From the NCBI RefSeq assembly GCF_014873535.1, contig NZ_JADBEF010000001.1, forward strand, positions 1,612,001-1,676,000: a stretch of 64,000 nt of DNA, given 5' to 3'. Below, one piece after another: positions 50,069 to 58,189 of this stretch. Position 1 is the stretch's first letter. Every line of letters starts with the position of its first letter. This stretch comes from Nonomuraea africana (GTDB lineage: Bacteria; Actinomycetota; Actinomycetes; Streptosporangiales; Streptosporangiaceae). Made by a program: the position numbers and the translations under genes. The notes beneath the pieces are model-generated. The model was not told the origin of the DNA. It ran no database searches and worked only from the letters and a program-made list of their open reading frames with translations.

Positions 50069-51312
50069 AGATCGACGATGTCGTGAAGGACACCCTGGGC
50101 CGGTGGGCCGAGGAGGCCACGGTGCCGCAGGGGCTCGCCGATCGGGCGCTCGGCAGGCGCAGGCGGAACCGGATCAGGGCGTTCGCGGTGATGGCAGGGG
50201 CCACCGCGACCGTCGTGGCGGCCGCTCTCACCGTGCCGGCCCTGGTGCAGGGGAGCGGTGGCGAGTCCGGTGTCATCCTCGTCGAGGGGAAGGTCGCCGA
50301 CGATCCCGCGATCTCCCTGACGGGACCGCTGGAGGTGTCGGCCGACCCGGACGCCACGCCGCCCACCAAGCTGGTGGCGACCGAGAAGGTGGCCATGTAC
50401 GCCTACCACACCTGGGACTACGAGAAGATCTCGGACACGCGGCAGATCCTCAAGCGGACCTGGTACCTCTACAACCCCGACACGGCGACCTACGAGAAGA
50501 CCCCGTGGGCCGCCGTCGACGTGGCGGACGGCGGGCACGTCGCGGTGCTGGAGGAGCCCCAGGCCCGCCGGGTCGGCCTGCTGGGGCCGGGCGGCCAGGT
50601 GCGGTGGATCGACCTCGAGCAGCCCGCCTCCCAGCTCAAGTGGTCTCCCGACGGCCGGAAGCTGCTGCTCGTCAGCTACGCCGCCAACCCCAACGAGCAA
50701 GGCGTCTTCGACGAGGACGGGTCGTCGAGAGAGGTCGTCCCCGTCACGCGCACCGGCTTCTCCGTCGTGGACGTGGCCGCCGGTCAAGCGTACTTCCGCC
50801 CGCTCCCCGCCGGCGGCGACACCGCCTGGGCCCGGAACGTGGACCTGCACTGGAGCGACGACGGAACCCTGATCTGGGACTGGGACACCGGCAGCGAGTC
50901 GTCGCCGCCCCCCAGGCGGTTCTACGACCTGGACGGCAGACCGCACGCGGCCCCGCCGAACCCGGCCGACACCGGCCAGGAGGCAGGGCTCTCGCCCACC
51001 GGCCGTTTCTCGGCCATCCACAGCCCTGACAGGAGCGCGATCGCGGCGGTACTGGACACGTCCTCCGGCGTGACCACTCCGCTCAAGCCCGTCGCGGGGC
51101 ACTGGATCGAGCAGGTCGTCATCTGGTCCGGTGACGACCACCTGATCACGTGGGCCTGCGAGCTCAAGGGCTCGGACGGTTGCGAGGTCAGCGAGTTCCG
51201 CAACCGCCTGCTGCTGGTGAGCGTCGACGGCAGGCAGGCGATGCCGCTCACCGGGTTCCGGGAGAACAGCCAGAAGCCCGGCTCGTGGGAGCCGCTCTTC
51301 GCCCGCCGCTGA
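50065..51312 (+). CDS. Membrane-anchored propeller protein, probable sigma-factor partner
   Basis: 415 residues from a GTG overlapping the sigma factor stop. A short cytoplasmic part (KIDDVVKDTLGRWAEEATVPQGLADRALGRRRRNR), a single span at ~38-60 (AFAVMAGATATVVAAALTVPALV), then an extracytoplasmic domain with blade-like repeats (LKWSPDGRKLLLVSY, LHWSDDGTLIWDWD, LSPTGRFSAIHSPDRSAIAAV, VVIWSGDDHLITW). No zinc anti-sigma motif is present in the cytoplasmic part. Position suggests an anti-sigma-like membrane regulator of the SigE-type factor. Confidence 0.78.
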   Translation: MKIDDVVKDTLGRWAEEATVPQGLADRALGRRRRNRIRAFAVMAGATATVVAAALTVPALVQGSGGESGVILVEGKVADDPAISLTGPLEVSADPDATPPTKLVATEKVAMYAYHTWDYEKISDTRQILKRTWYLYNPDTATYEKTPWAAVDVADGGHVAVLEEPQARRVGLLGPGGQVRWIDLEQPASQLKWSPDGRKLLLVSYAANPNEQGVFDEDGSSREVVPVTRTGFSVVDVAAGQAYFRPLPAGGDTAWARNVDLHWSDDGTLIWDWDTGSESSPPPRRFYDLDGRPHAAPPNPADTGQEAGLSPTGRFSAIHSPDRSAIAAVLDTSSGVTTPLKPVAGHWIEQVVIWSGDDHLITWACELKGSDGCEVSEFRNRLLLVSVDGRQAMPLTGFRENSQKPGSWEPLFARR

Positions 51313-51338
51313 GGCGCCCGCCCGCACCCTGACGGCGT

Positions 51339-51926
51339 TCACTGCGCTGTTCTGGGATAGCGGCCGTCGTGTGCGCCGATGTAGATCACCACGACGGTGT
51401 ATCGGGTCGTCCGGTCCTCGGCGGCGCGATAGGTGTGGGGCCGGTCGCCGCGCAGCGAGAGGGCGTCGAGGGCGGGGACGACGAAGGTGGCGCCGCCGAT
51501 GTCGACCTGGAGGACGCCCTCGGTGACGTGGATGAGTTCCTTGGTGCCGGCCGGGTGCCCGGCGTCGTGAATCGCGTCGCCGGGGTGGAGGATGTGCTCC
51601 CACAGCTCGTGGCGGCCGTCGCCGACCAGGAGCGCGGTGGTGCTGCGGCCGTGCCGGGAGACGAGAGCGTCGGCGCGGCGGGCGAGCGAGCCGAGCTGCG
51701 TGGGCGTCTCCACCAGTTCGCTGATCGGGATCTTCAGGGCGTGGCACAGCCGGGCCAGGGTAGCCACGCTGGGGTGCGTGCGAGCGGTCTCGATCTGGTG
51801 GATCATCCCGCGGCTCACCCCGCTGGCCGCGGCCAGGTCGTCCAGCCGCCAGCCGCGCAGTCCGCGGGCGGCGCGCAGGTTGGCGGCGAGGGTCTGGCCG
51901 ACCTCTTCGACGATGTCCACGATCAC
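51339..51926 (-). CDS. XRE-family regulator with cupin sensor domain
   Basis: 195 residues. Helix-turn-helix LRAARGLRGWRLDDLAAASGVSRGMIHQIETARTHPSVATLARL at residues ~16-62 in parts; C-terminal cupin (WEHILHPGDAIHDAGHPAGTKELIHVTEGVLQVDIG, LRGDRPHTYRA). The cupin binds a small ligand and modulates DNA binding. Divergent from a HAD hydrolase gene, with a direct repeat in the shared promoter, so it likely represses that gene and itself. Confidence 0.93.
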   Translation of the reverse strand: MIVDIVEEVGQTLAANLRAARGLRGWRLDDLAAASGVSRGMIHQIETARTHPSVATLARLCHALKIPISELVETPTQLGSLARRADALVSRHGRSTTALLVGDGRHELWEHILHPGDAIHDAGHPAGTKELIHVTEGVLQVDIGGATFVVPALDALSLRGDRPHTYRAAEDRTTRYTVVVIYIGAHDGRYPRTAQ

Positions 51927-51942
51927 TCGCTCTCGATGCCAA

Positions 51943-51970
51943 AATAGTGGTATTGACGTCTATAATAGTG
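51943..51970. promoter_or_regulatory. AATAGTG direct repeat, two helical turns apart
   Basis: AATAGTG at 51943-51949 and 51964-51970, a 21-bp period, in the 52-bp region between the divergent XRE-cupin and HAD starts. A two-site operator on one face of the helix is plausible. Confidence 0.45.
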
Positions 51971-51978
51971 TGATCGGC

Positions 51979-52626
51979 ATGAGGTGGTCAGGTAAGTACG
52001 AAGCGATCTTGTTCGATCTGGACGGCGTGCTGGTCGACTCACTGGGCGTGATCGAGCGCATCCTGCGGGAGTGGGCAGCCGAGCACGGCCTCAACGGCGA
52101 CGAGGCGGTGGCGCTGTCGCACGGCCGTCGCGACATCGACCTGATCCGGTTACTGGCGCCGCACCTGGACGCCGAGGCCGAGACCGCGCGCATCGTGGCC
52201 AGGGAGGAACACGACACAGCGGGGCTGCGGGCGCTGCCCGGCGCCGCTGACCTGTTGGCCGCGCTGCCGTCCACGCTATGGGCCGTGGTGACCTCGGGCA
52301 CGCGGGCGGTCGCCACCGCGCGCCTCCGCGCGGCGGGCCTCCCCGCGCCCACGCTCCTGCTCGGCGCCGAGGACGTGCCGGTGGGCAAGCCCGACCCGAC
52401 CGGCTACCAGTGGGCCGCGCAGCTGCTCGGCCGCGGCGCGCGGCACTGCCTGGTAGTGGAGGACGCCGAGGCCGGCGCCAGAGCCGCGGGGGCCGCCGGC
52501 ATGGACTGCGTGGGAATCGGCCCCGCCCTGGAGGGCCGTCGTGACCTGACCGTCGCGCACATGCCGGACCTGAGCCACCTCCGCGTCTCCGTCGAGGGGG
52601 ACGTCCTGGTGGTCGGCGCGCTCTGA
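51979..52626 (+). CDS. HAD-family phosphatase, beta-phosphoglucomutase/sugar-phosphatase-like
   Basis: 215 residues from ATG 51979; a GTG at 51970 is the alternative. HAD motif I FDLDGVLVDS (nucleophile Asp and general-acid Asp), motif II VVTSGTR, motif III GKPDPTGYQWA, and motif IV VVEDAEAGARAA. The cap is a small helical C1 insert (residues ~20-80) as in 2-deoxyglucose-6-phosphatase/GPP-type sugar phosphatases. Divergent from the XRE-cupin regulator and probably controlled by it. Confidence 0.93.
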   Translation: MRWSGKYEAILFDLDGVLVDSLGVIERILREWAAEHGLNGDEAVALSHGRRDIDLIRLLAPHLDAEAETARIVAREEHDTAGLRALPGAADLLAALPSTLWAVVTSGTRAVATARLRAAGLPAPTLLLGAEDVPVGKPDPTGYQWAAQLLGRGARHCLVVEDAEAGARAAGAAGMDCVGIGPALEGRRDLTVAHMPDLSHLRVSVEGDVLVVGAL

Positions 52627-52644
52627 CGGATGCCGCGAGCGTGC

Positions 52645-52679
52645 GGAGGCTCGGTGACGACGCGCGTCACCGAGCCTCC
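52645..52679. terminator. Perfect 15-bp stem between convergent HAD and phytase genes
   Basis: GGAGGCTCGGTGACG (52645-52659) and CGTCACCGAGCCTCC (52665-52679) are exact complements around an ACGCG loop. It is 18 bases after the HAD stop and 17 before the phytase end. Confidence 0.85.
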
Positions 52680-52696
52680 AGGTGGCCCGAGGTGAT

Positions 52697-53977
52697 CTAT
52701 CCCTGGCCGCGCGGATCCCAGCCATCGGTGTCCACGTCCAGGTCGAGTTCGTCGGCGATGTCTCCCCAGCCGACGAACGTGAAGTTCGTGACCTCCCTGT
52801 CGCCGTCCCCGGGGGTGTCGGCCCCGTCGTGCGCGACGAACAGCCCCTCGTCGAAGTCGCCCAGCGGGATGTTGAGCACGGCCGACCCGTCGCTGTGATC
52901 GACGCCGTCGACGCCGTCGTCCGCTCCGACGCGGAACCGGCCGAGGTAGGCGTTGGAGCCCTCCCTGCGGTAGACGGCGAAGGTGCTGTCGCCCTGGCTG
53001 GAGGCCAGCAGGTAGCCCTTGCCGTCCGCGCGGTGGTAGATCGTCAGTCCCTCGGCGTCGGCCGCCAGGCGCCGGCCGCCGTAGCCGGGGTCCGCGCCGA
53101 GGACGCAGTCCTCCGTCTCGGGGTCGTACGTGCCGGGCACGCCGTACTCGCGGACCTTGTCCATGAGCACCGGGGCGCCGGTGAGGTCGGCGCGCATCCG
53201 CCAGATGCCGACGTCCTCCTGAGCCGCGTAGAGGACGTCGGCGCGCTGGTCCACGACCATGCCTTCGACCTGGGGCAGTTCGTCCGGCTCGAGGCAGGGC
53301 GTCCAGGTCTGGCCGTTCGGCAGGGTGAACGACGCGGGGAGGTCCAGCGTCCTGACGAGCTGGTAGCCGACCTTGCCGCCCGGCTTCGCGAGCAGCCTGA
53401 CCAGGCCGACGGAGGTCTTGTGCCGCCGGCTGACCAGCGCGTAGGTGCCGGTGACGTCCTTCCAGGTGGCCAGGCCGTACACCGTCTCGGCGGCGTTGAC
53501 CTGCTCCTGCGTGGTGTTGAACACGAAGGGGGCGGCCGGGTCGGTCACGTCGGTCAGCTGCCCGTTGGAGACGGCGTAGATCCGGAGCCGGTCGCCGCCG
53601 CGGTCGGAGACGACCGCGAGGTCCCGCCCGCCGAAGCCGTAGGTGACGTCGACGTTGTTGAACCGCCCTGGCTCGTCGTCGGGACCCGGCGCCGCGGGCG
53701 CCGGGACGTGCTGGAGCTGCCGGCCGTCGAGGTCGTAGCTGAAGAGCCCGCCCTCCTTGGCCGTGGCGATCACCACACTGCTGCCGGAGTCGGCGGGGTG
53801 GGCCCAGATCGCCGGGTCGTCGCCGTTGGCGAAGCCGCCGGCCGCGTCGTCGAACAGCGCTGGGGTCTCCAGCTCGGGGTCCACGGGCTCGACGCCCTGG
53901 CCCGACGCGGGCGCCGCCAGCGCTCCTGCCAGCGCGAGGGTCAGGGCGGCGACGGAAAGCCTTTGCAAGGGACGCAT
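52697..53977 (-). CDS. Secreted beta-propeller phytase
   Basis: 426 residues with a Sec signal (LSVAALTLALAGALAAPASG). Typical BPP blades: GDDPAIWAHP, VVIATAKEGGLFSYDLDG, FNNVDVTYGF, DLAVVSDRGGDRLRIYAV, QVEGMVVDQRADVLYAAQEDVGIWRM, RLAADAEGLTIYHRADGKGYLLASSQGDSTFAVYRRE in parts, GVDHSDG. These hold the calcium- and phosphate-binding acidic residues. It hydrolyses phytate outside the cell to free phosphate. A palindrome lies upstream of its start. Confidence 0.93.
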   Translation of the reverse strand: MRPLQRLSVAALTLALAGALAAPASGQGVEPVDPELETPALFDDAAGGFANGDDPAIWAHPADSGSSVVIATAKEGGLFSYDLDGRQLQHVPAPAAPGPDDEPGRFNNVDVTYGFGGRDLAVVSDRGGDRLRIYAVSNGQLTDVTDPAAPFVFNTTQEQVNAAETVYGLATWKDVTGTYALVSRRHKTSVGLVRLLAKPGGKVGYQLVRTLDLPASFTLPNGQTWTPCLEPDELPQVEGMVVDQRADVLYAAQEDVGIWRMRADLTGAPVLMDKVREYGVPGTYDPETEDCVLGADPGYGGRRLAADAEGLTIYHRADGKGYLLASSQGDSTFAVYRREGSNAYLGRFRVGADDGVDGVDHSDGSAVLNIPLGDFDEGLFVAHDGADTPGDGDREVTNFTFVGWGDIADELDLDVDTDGWDPRGQG

Positions 53978-54052
53978 TGCGCCTCCTCGATGTGGGGGGA
54001 AGGCCTTACCAGGAACGTAACCATGAACGCACGACGATGCAACACTACGTCC

Positions 54053-54068
54053 TTATGTCATGACATAA
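54053..54068. promoter_or_regulatory. Perfect 16-bp palindrome upstream of the phytase gene
   Basis: TTATGTCA-TGACATAA is a perfect palindrome starting 76 bases before the phytase start codon and 12 bases before the end of the AKR remnant. It is AT-rich against the background. Its regulator is unknown; GntR-type sites look similar. Confidence 0.55.
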
Positions 54069-54079
54069 TTGCAGGCGGC

Positions 54080-54286
54080 CTACCAGGCGTAGGCCTCGGG
54101 GGCGGGTCCGCCGGGGCCGGGGAAGACGTCGTCAAGCAGCGCCAGCCGCTCCTCGTCCAGGTCGATCTCCAGCGCGCGCAACGCCAGCGTCAGCTGCTCC
54201 GCCGTACGCGCCCCCACGATCGGCGCCGTCACGCCCGACTGGTGCAGCAGCCACGCCAGCCCGACAGCGGCCGGATGCTCGCCGTC
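54080..54286 (-). pseudogene. Aldo/keto reductase C-terminal remnant
   Basis: HPAAVGLAWLLHQSGVTAPIVGARTAEQLTLALRALEIDLDEERLALLDDVFPGPGGPAPEAYAW in segments is the last ~67 residues of an AKR with the cofactor-binding end. The barrel and catalytic residues are gone. It abuts a second, unrelated remnant at about 54286. Confidence 0.78.
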
Positions 54287-54426
54287 CCGCGCTCGCGGCC
54301 CGGCACATGTCCGGTCACCATGTACGGCCAGCCCAATGGATTGTCCGGGGACTGCTCCAGCAGCACGGGGGCGGGGGCGAGGCCGTCCGGGACGAGACCG
54401 AGCGCGGCGAACTCCTCGGGGCACGT
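54286..54426 (-). pseudogene. Aminoglycoside-phosphotransferase-like N-lobe remnant
   Basis: In the neighbouring frame, VLLEQSPDNPLGWPYMVTGHVPG resembles the N-lobe/hinge motif of APH-family kinases. About 47 residues are readable, with no start or kinase loop. The fragment ends exactly where the AKR remnant begins, a deletion junction. Confidence 0.45.
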
Positions 54427-54580
54427 CGGCTGTCGCTGGGAAGCAGGGTCCCCGGCACACGGGTTCGCATCTCGCCCGAGCATCCCGCATCCGCCCTCCC
54501 CACCAGTGGTCCTTCCCGCCCCGGCGACCGCCAGCATGTACACCCGGGCGAGCCGCGCCGCGACCGGCCGTGGAGAGCGC

Positions 54581-55819
54581 TCACTCGATGACAGAGGCGG
54601 CGCCACGGCGTGGCCCGAGGTATCGCCACAGGAAGCCGGTCAGCACGTTGATCCGGTTCCGTCCGCCCAGCAGGTAGGCCACGTGCAGGCCGATCCAGGC
54701 CAGCCACGCCGGCAGGCCGTGGACGGTCCAGCCGTTCGGTAGCTGCAGCACGGCCTCGGCCCGCCCGACCGTCGCCATGATGCCTGGATCGCGGTACTCG
54801 AAGGGGACGACCTCGCGGCCTCGGGCCGCCGCGATGATCTGCCGGCCCACGTGTGCGCCCATCTGGATGGCGGGCTGCGCGAGCTGCGGAGGCGCGTCCG
54901 GCGGCCCCGCGAGGTCACCGGCGACGAAGACCTCGGGGTGCCCCTCCACGTTGAGCGCCCGCGTGACCGCGATCCTCCCTCCTCCGCCCTGCGGCAGGCC
55001 CCAGTTCGCGACCGCCTCGGGGGCGGTGACGCCCAGCGCCCAGACCGTCACGTCGCTGGGCAGTCGGGTGCCGTCCGCCAGGATGACCGCGTCGGGCCGG
55101 ACCTCGGCCACCGTCGAGCCGAGCCGCAGATGCACCCCCCGCTTGCGCAGAGCGCGCGCGGCCTCGTCCCGCAGGCCCGGCTTGTACGGCGCGAGCACGT
55201 AGTCGAACCGCTCGACCAGGGTGACGCTCGACTGCTTGGCCGAGAGCTCGGGATGGGTCAGCGGGATCGTCCGGCGGCGGAGCTCGGCCAGCGTGCCCGC
55301 CATCTCCACGCCCGTGGGCCCTCCGCCGACCACCACGACGTGGACGCTGTCGCGTTTCCCGACGGCGGCCTCCTCCAGGCGGCGTTGCAGCCGCTTGCGC
55401 AGCGCAACCGCGTCGTGGACCGAGTAGATCGGCAGCGCGTTCTCCTCCGCGCCGTCGATGCCGAGCCAGTTGGTGGTGACGCCGCTGGCCAGCACGAGGT
55501 AGTCGTAGTGGAGGCTGGTGCCGTCGTCCAGCTCCACCCGCCGCTCGTCGGCCCGCACCTTGCTCAGCGCGGCCCGCCGGGTGCGCACCCTCCGGTATCG
55601 GGCGGCGAAGGTCCTGGTGGGGAAGGCCACGTCGCCCGGGCCGAGTCCGGCCGTCGCCACCTGGTAGAGCAGGGGTTGGAAGGTGGTGTAGGGGTTGGCG
55701 TCGACCAGGGAGACGCGGGCCCCGGCGCGGGCCAGCTCCCTGGTCGCGGCGAGACCGGCGAAGCCGGCCCCGACAACCACGACGTGCGGTCTCACCGGCC
55801 GCGGGGTCGTTACGGTCAC
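54581..55819 (-). CDS. ndh: Type II NADH dehydrogenase (NDH-2)
   Basis: 412 residues. FAD fold VVVVGAGFAGLAATREL at residues 13-29, the second dinucleotide fold for NADH VVVVGGGPTGVEMAGTLAEL, VFVAGDLAGPPDAPPQLAQPAIQMGAHVG (FAD-ribityl and quinone-site AQPAIQ motif), and a C-terminal membrane-binding amphipathic region (WLAWIGLHVAYLLGGRNRINVLTGFLWRYL). It transfers electrons from NADH to menaquinone without proton pumping. cydAB lies nearby and could use the same quinone pool. Confidence 0.93.
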   Translation of the reverse strand: MTVTTPRPVRPHVVVVGAGFAGLAATRELARAGARVSLVDANPYTTFQPLLYQVATAGLGPGDVAFPTRTFAARYRRVRTRRAALSKVRADERRVELDDGTSLHYDYLVLASGVTTNWLGIDGAEENALPIYSVHDAVALRKRLQRRLEEAAVGKRDSVHVVVVGGGPTGVEMAGTLAELRRRTIPLTHPELSAKQSSVTLVERFDYVLAPYKPGLRDEAARALRKRGVHLRLGSTVAEVRPDAVILADGTRLPSDVTVWALGVTAPEAVANWGLPQGGGGRIAVTRALNVEGHPEVFVAGDLAGPPDAPPQLAQPAIQMGAHVGRQIIAAARGREVVPFEYRDPGIMATVGRAEAVLQLPNGWTVHGLPAWLAWIGLHVAYLLGGRNRINVLTGFLWRYLGPRRGAASVIE

Positions 55820-55852
55820 AGGCTGTCCCTCCGCTGCGCGTGCTGCTTCAGG

Positions 55853-56113
55853 TCATATGGCGCACAGGGCACGCGCTAAACCACCGCACGCCGCTTGGCG
55901 CGGATCACCCGCCCGCCCGAAGGCCTTGACCCCGAGGGCCAGGGTCCTGCGCTCGGCAGCGGAGGTGTGGGCGCGCAGCTGCATGAACTCGTAGCGCTCC
56001 TCGCTGCGGGCGTGCGCGGTCACGGCGCCGCTGATCAGCGCGTGCTGGGCCAGCAGCAGGTCGATGACGTCGTTCTCGTCCATCGTCTCCGGCATCGGCT
56101 GGTGATCGGCCAC
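55853..56113 (-). pseudogene. Internally deleted hemerythrin (HHE)-domain protein
   Basis: 86 residues from GTG 56113. The start MDENDVIDLLLAQHALI is a hemerythrin N-terminus, and EFMQLRAHTSAAERRTLALGVKAF matches the end of helix 4 of such proteins. The region between them, which holds most iron ligands (the HxxxE and second His pair), is missing, and the tail is unrelated. It is probably a non-functional deletion product. Confidence 0.55.
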
Positions 56114-56219
56114 GGGTGATCTCCCCTGGGATACGGGCGATGCCTACCCCGGCGGGGAGGGGCCACGCGCGGCTTTACGCATTCCACGACACCGGGCCGT
56201 GGCATGCCCGAAATCGGCA

Positions 56220-56846
56220 CTAGGGATGGCCCACTACCCGGCTCTCCGACTCGCTGACAGAGGGCGCCGGCGAGGCGGGGATCGCCGCATCAGGAGGTGA
56301 CGAGCGGGTGGCGTAGTAGCGTCGCGACTTGTCGCGGCTGCCGCACGAGGCCATGCTGCACCACCGGCGTCGGCTGTTCCTGCTGGTGTCGAGGAACAGC
56401 CAGCAGCACGACGGGCACTCGCCGAGCCGGTCCAGCCGTCCATGGGTGAGGAGTTCGACCGCCGACGTCGCGACCTCCCAGAGCAGGACCCGCGCCGTCC
56501 GTGGGGCCCGCCACGCCAGCCGGTACCCGCCGCCGTCCGCCTCGAGGTGGCTGTGGGCGACCCCCTCGGCATACCGGACGGCGATGGCGTCGAGATCCGC
56601 CTGCGCCGGATCGCCGCCGTGCGCCAGCGGCTGGAAGGCCCGGAACACCGCCTCGCGCAGGTCGCGGGCGGCGGGCAGGGCGGCGGCGAGGCCCTGCGGG
56701 TCCTCGATCGGCCGGCCCGCGGCGGCTGCCCAGGTCGTCGCCTCCGCAGGGGTGGCCAGCCAGTCGCGTCCCGCCACCGGCCGGCTGTTGACGGTGTTGG
56801 CGAAGTCAAGGCAGAGCGCGTTGCCGACCAGTTCGACATCGATCAT
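56220..56846 (-). CDS. CGNR zinc-finger regulator (ABATE domain)
   Basis: 208 residues. N-terminal ABATE-type domain (ALCLDFANTVNSRP, ATPAEATTWAAAAG), C-terminal CGNR zinc finger (ECPSCCWLFLDTSRNSRRRWCSMASCGSRDKSRRYY) with four cysteines and CGSR in place of CGNR. These are predicted ligand-responsive DNA-binding proteins. Divergent from an MFS gene, with matching inverted octamers flanking the shared promoter. Confidence 0.92.
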   Translation of the reverse strand: MIDVELVGNALCLDFANTVNSRPVAGRDWLATPAEATTWAAAAGRPIEDPQGLAAALPAARDLREAVFRAFQPLAHGGDPAQADLDAIAVRYAEGVAHSHLEADGGGYRLAWRAPRTARVLLWEVATSAVELLTHGRLDRLGECPSCCWLFLDTSRNSRRRWCSMASCGSRDKSRRYYATRSSPPDAAIPASPAPSVSESESRVVGHP

Positions 56847-56855
56847 GTCACCAGT

Positions 56856-56933
56856 TTCTCACCAATCACCAGGCATTGACAGGTCAGATAGGTTCAGAGA
56901 TATTACCGATCAAATCAACTTGATAGGTGAGAA
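56856..56933. promoter_or_regulatory. Divergent promoter of CGNR regulator and MFS gene
   Basis: TTCTCACC (56856-56863) and GGTGAGAA (56926-56933) are exact complements flanking the region, one next to each start codon. A plus-strand -35 TTGACA (56876-56881) and -10-like GATATT (56899-56904) are 17 bases apart. ATCAA-N6-TTGAT lies nearby. The regulator probably binds the octamers. Confidence 0.45.
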
Positions 56934-56936
56934 TCC

Positions 56937-58181
56937 ATGCGCTTCCTTCCCGAGTCGCTGAGCCGGTCGTTCACCGGACTGTGGTTCGGCACCGGCGCGG
57001 CGAACCTGGGGGACGGCACGGCGCTGTTCGTGCTCCCGCTGCTCGCGATCGCCGCCGACGCCTCACCCGGTGGGGTGGCGGCCGTGACGGCGGCGCTGAC
57101 CCTGGCCTGGCCGATCTTCGGGCTGCACGCCGGTTGGATCGTCGACCGGGTCGACCGGCGCGCCCTGCTGGGCAGCGTCAACGTGGTGCGGGCGGTCGTG
57201 CTGGCCGGTCTCACGGCAAGTCACCTCACCGGCACCCTGTCGCTGCCGGTGCTGCTGGCCGCGGCGGTGCTCCTCGGCCTCGGCGAGACGCTGGTCGACA
57301 CCGCGCTGACCGCCACCATCCCGCTGGTCGTCGAACCCGGCGGCCGCAACAGGGCGAACGCGCGGATCGAGGCGACCATCAATGTCACCAACCAGCTGGC
57401 GGGCCCGCCGCTCGCGGGACTGCTGGCAGGCGTCACCCTGGCGCTCTCCACGGGCGTGAGCGCGGCCCTCTACGCTCTGGCCGTCGCCGGGATCGCCGCG
57501 ATGACGCTGCGCCGCGCGCCGGCCGAGACCAGGGCCGCCGCGCGCGGCGGCGTCGTGGCCGGATTCCGGCACCTGTGGCGGCAGCCCGTGGTGCGGACGC
57601 TGACGCTGTTCACCGCCGCGATGAACGTGGTCTGGGCGGCCTCGACGGCGTTGCTCGTCGTGTACGCGGTGCGCCCGGGCCCGCTCGGCCTCACCGCCGC
57701 GCAGTACGGGCTGCTGCTCACCGCGATGGCCGTCGGCGGGCTGCTCGCGTCGACGGTGGTCGAGCGGTTGCGGCGCCGGTTCGGGGTGACCACGCTGTTG
57801 ATCGCGGACGCCGTCGGCACCGTCCTGCTGGTGGCCCCGGTGGCGGTGGACGCCGCGGCGTGGGTGGTGGCCGCGGGGGCGGTGGCCGCCGGAGCCGGTT
57901 CGAGCATCTGGCGGATCCTGGTGGCCACGATCCGGCAGAACCTGTCCCCGCCGGAGCTGCTGGGCCGCATCTACTCCGCCTCGCGGGTGCTCAGCTGGGG
58001 CGTCATCCCGGTCAGCGCCGCGCTGGCCGGCCTCGGGGCGGAGCTGATGGGCGTGCGGGCGGTGTTCGCCGTCGCCACCGGCGTGGCGGTCCTCATCCTG
58101 GCCGTCTTCGTGCTGTTCGCCCGCCGTACCGACCTGTCAGCCGCGATGGAGCCGAGCCCGGAGCGCCGAGCCGCCGTCTGA
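56937..58181 (+). CDS. MFS transporter, 12-span
   Basis: 414 residues, ATG start. Spans throughout; motif A appears as GWIVDRVDRRALLGSVNVVRA after the second span, and an ETLVDTALTATIPLVVEPGGRNRANARIEATINVTNQLAGPPLAGLLAG block in parts is typical of the MdtH/DHA3-like exporters of actinomycetes. Probable drug or metabolite exporter. Controlled, by position, by the divergent CGNR regulator. Confidence 0.92.
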   Translation: MRFLPESLSRSFTGLWFGTGAANLGDGTALFVLPLLAIAADASPGGVAAVTAALTLAWPIFGLHAGWIVDRVDRRALLGSVNVVRAVVLAGLTASHLTGTLSLPVLLAAAVLLGLGETLVDTALTATIPLVVEPGGRNRANARIEATINVTNQLAGPPLAGLLAGVTLALSTGVSAALYALAVAGIAAMTLRRAPAETRAAARGGVVAGFRHLWRQPVVRTLTLFTAAMNVVWAASTALLVVYAVRPGPLGLTAAQYGLLLTAMAVGGLLASTVVERLRRRFGVTTLLIADAVGTVLLVAPVAVDAAAWVVAAGAVAAGAGSSIWRILVATIRQNLSPPELLGRIYSASRVLSWGVIPVSAALAGLGAELMGVRAVFAVATGVAVLILAVFVLFARRTDLSAAMEPSPERRAAV

Positions 58182-58189
58182 CGGCCCGC

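Noticed and set aside
51953..51966. TTGACG and TATAAT look like promoter elements.
   Set aside because: They are only about two bases apart, so they cannot form one promoter.
54012..54036. GTTCATG and GTTCCTG on the minus strand before the phytase resemble PHO-box repeats.
   Set aside because: Their period is 12 bases rather than 11 and the match to GTTCACC is poor.
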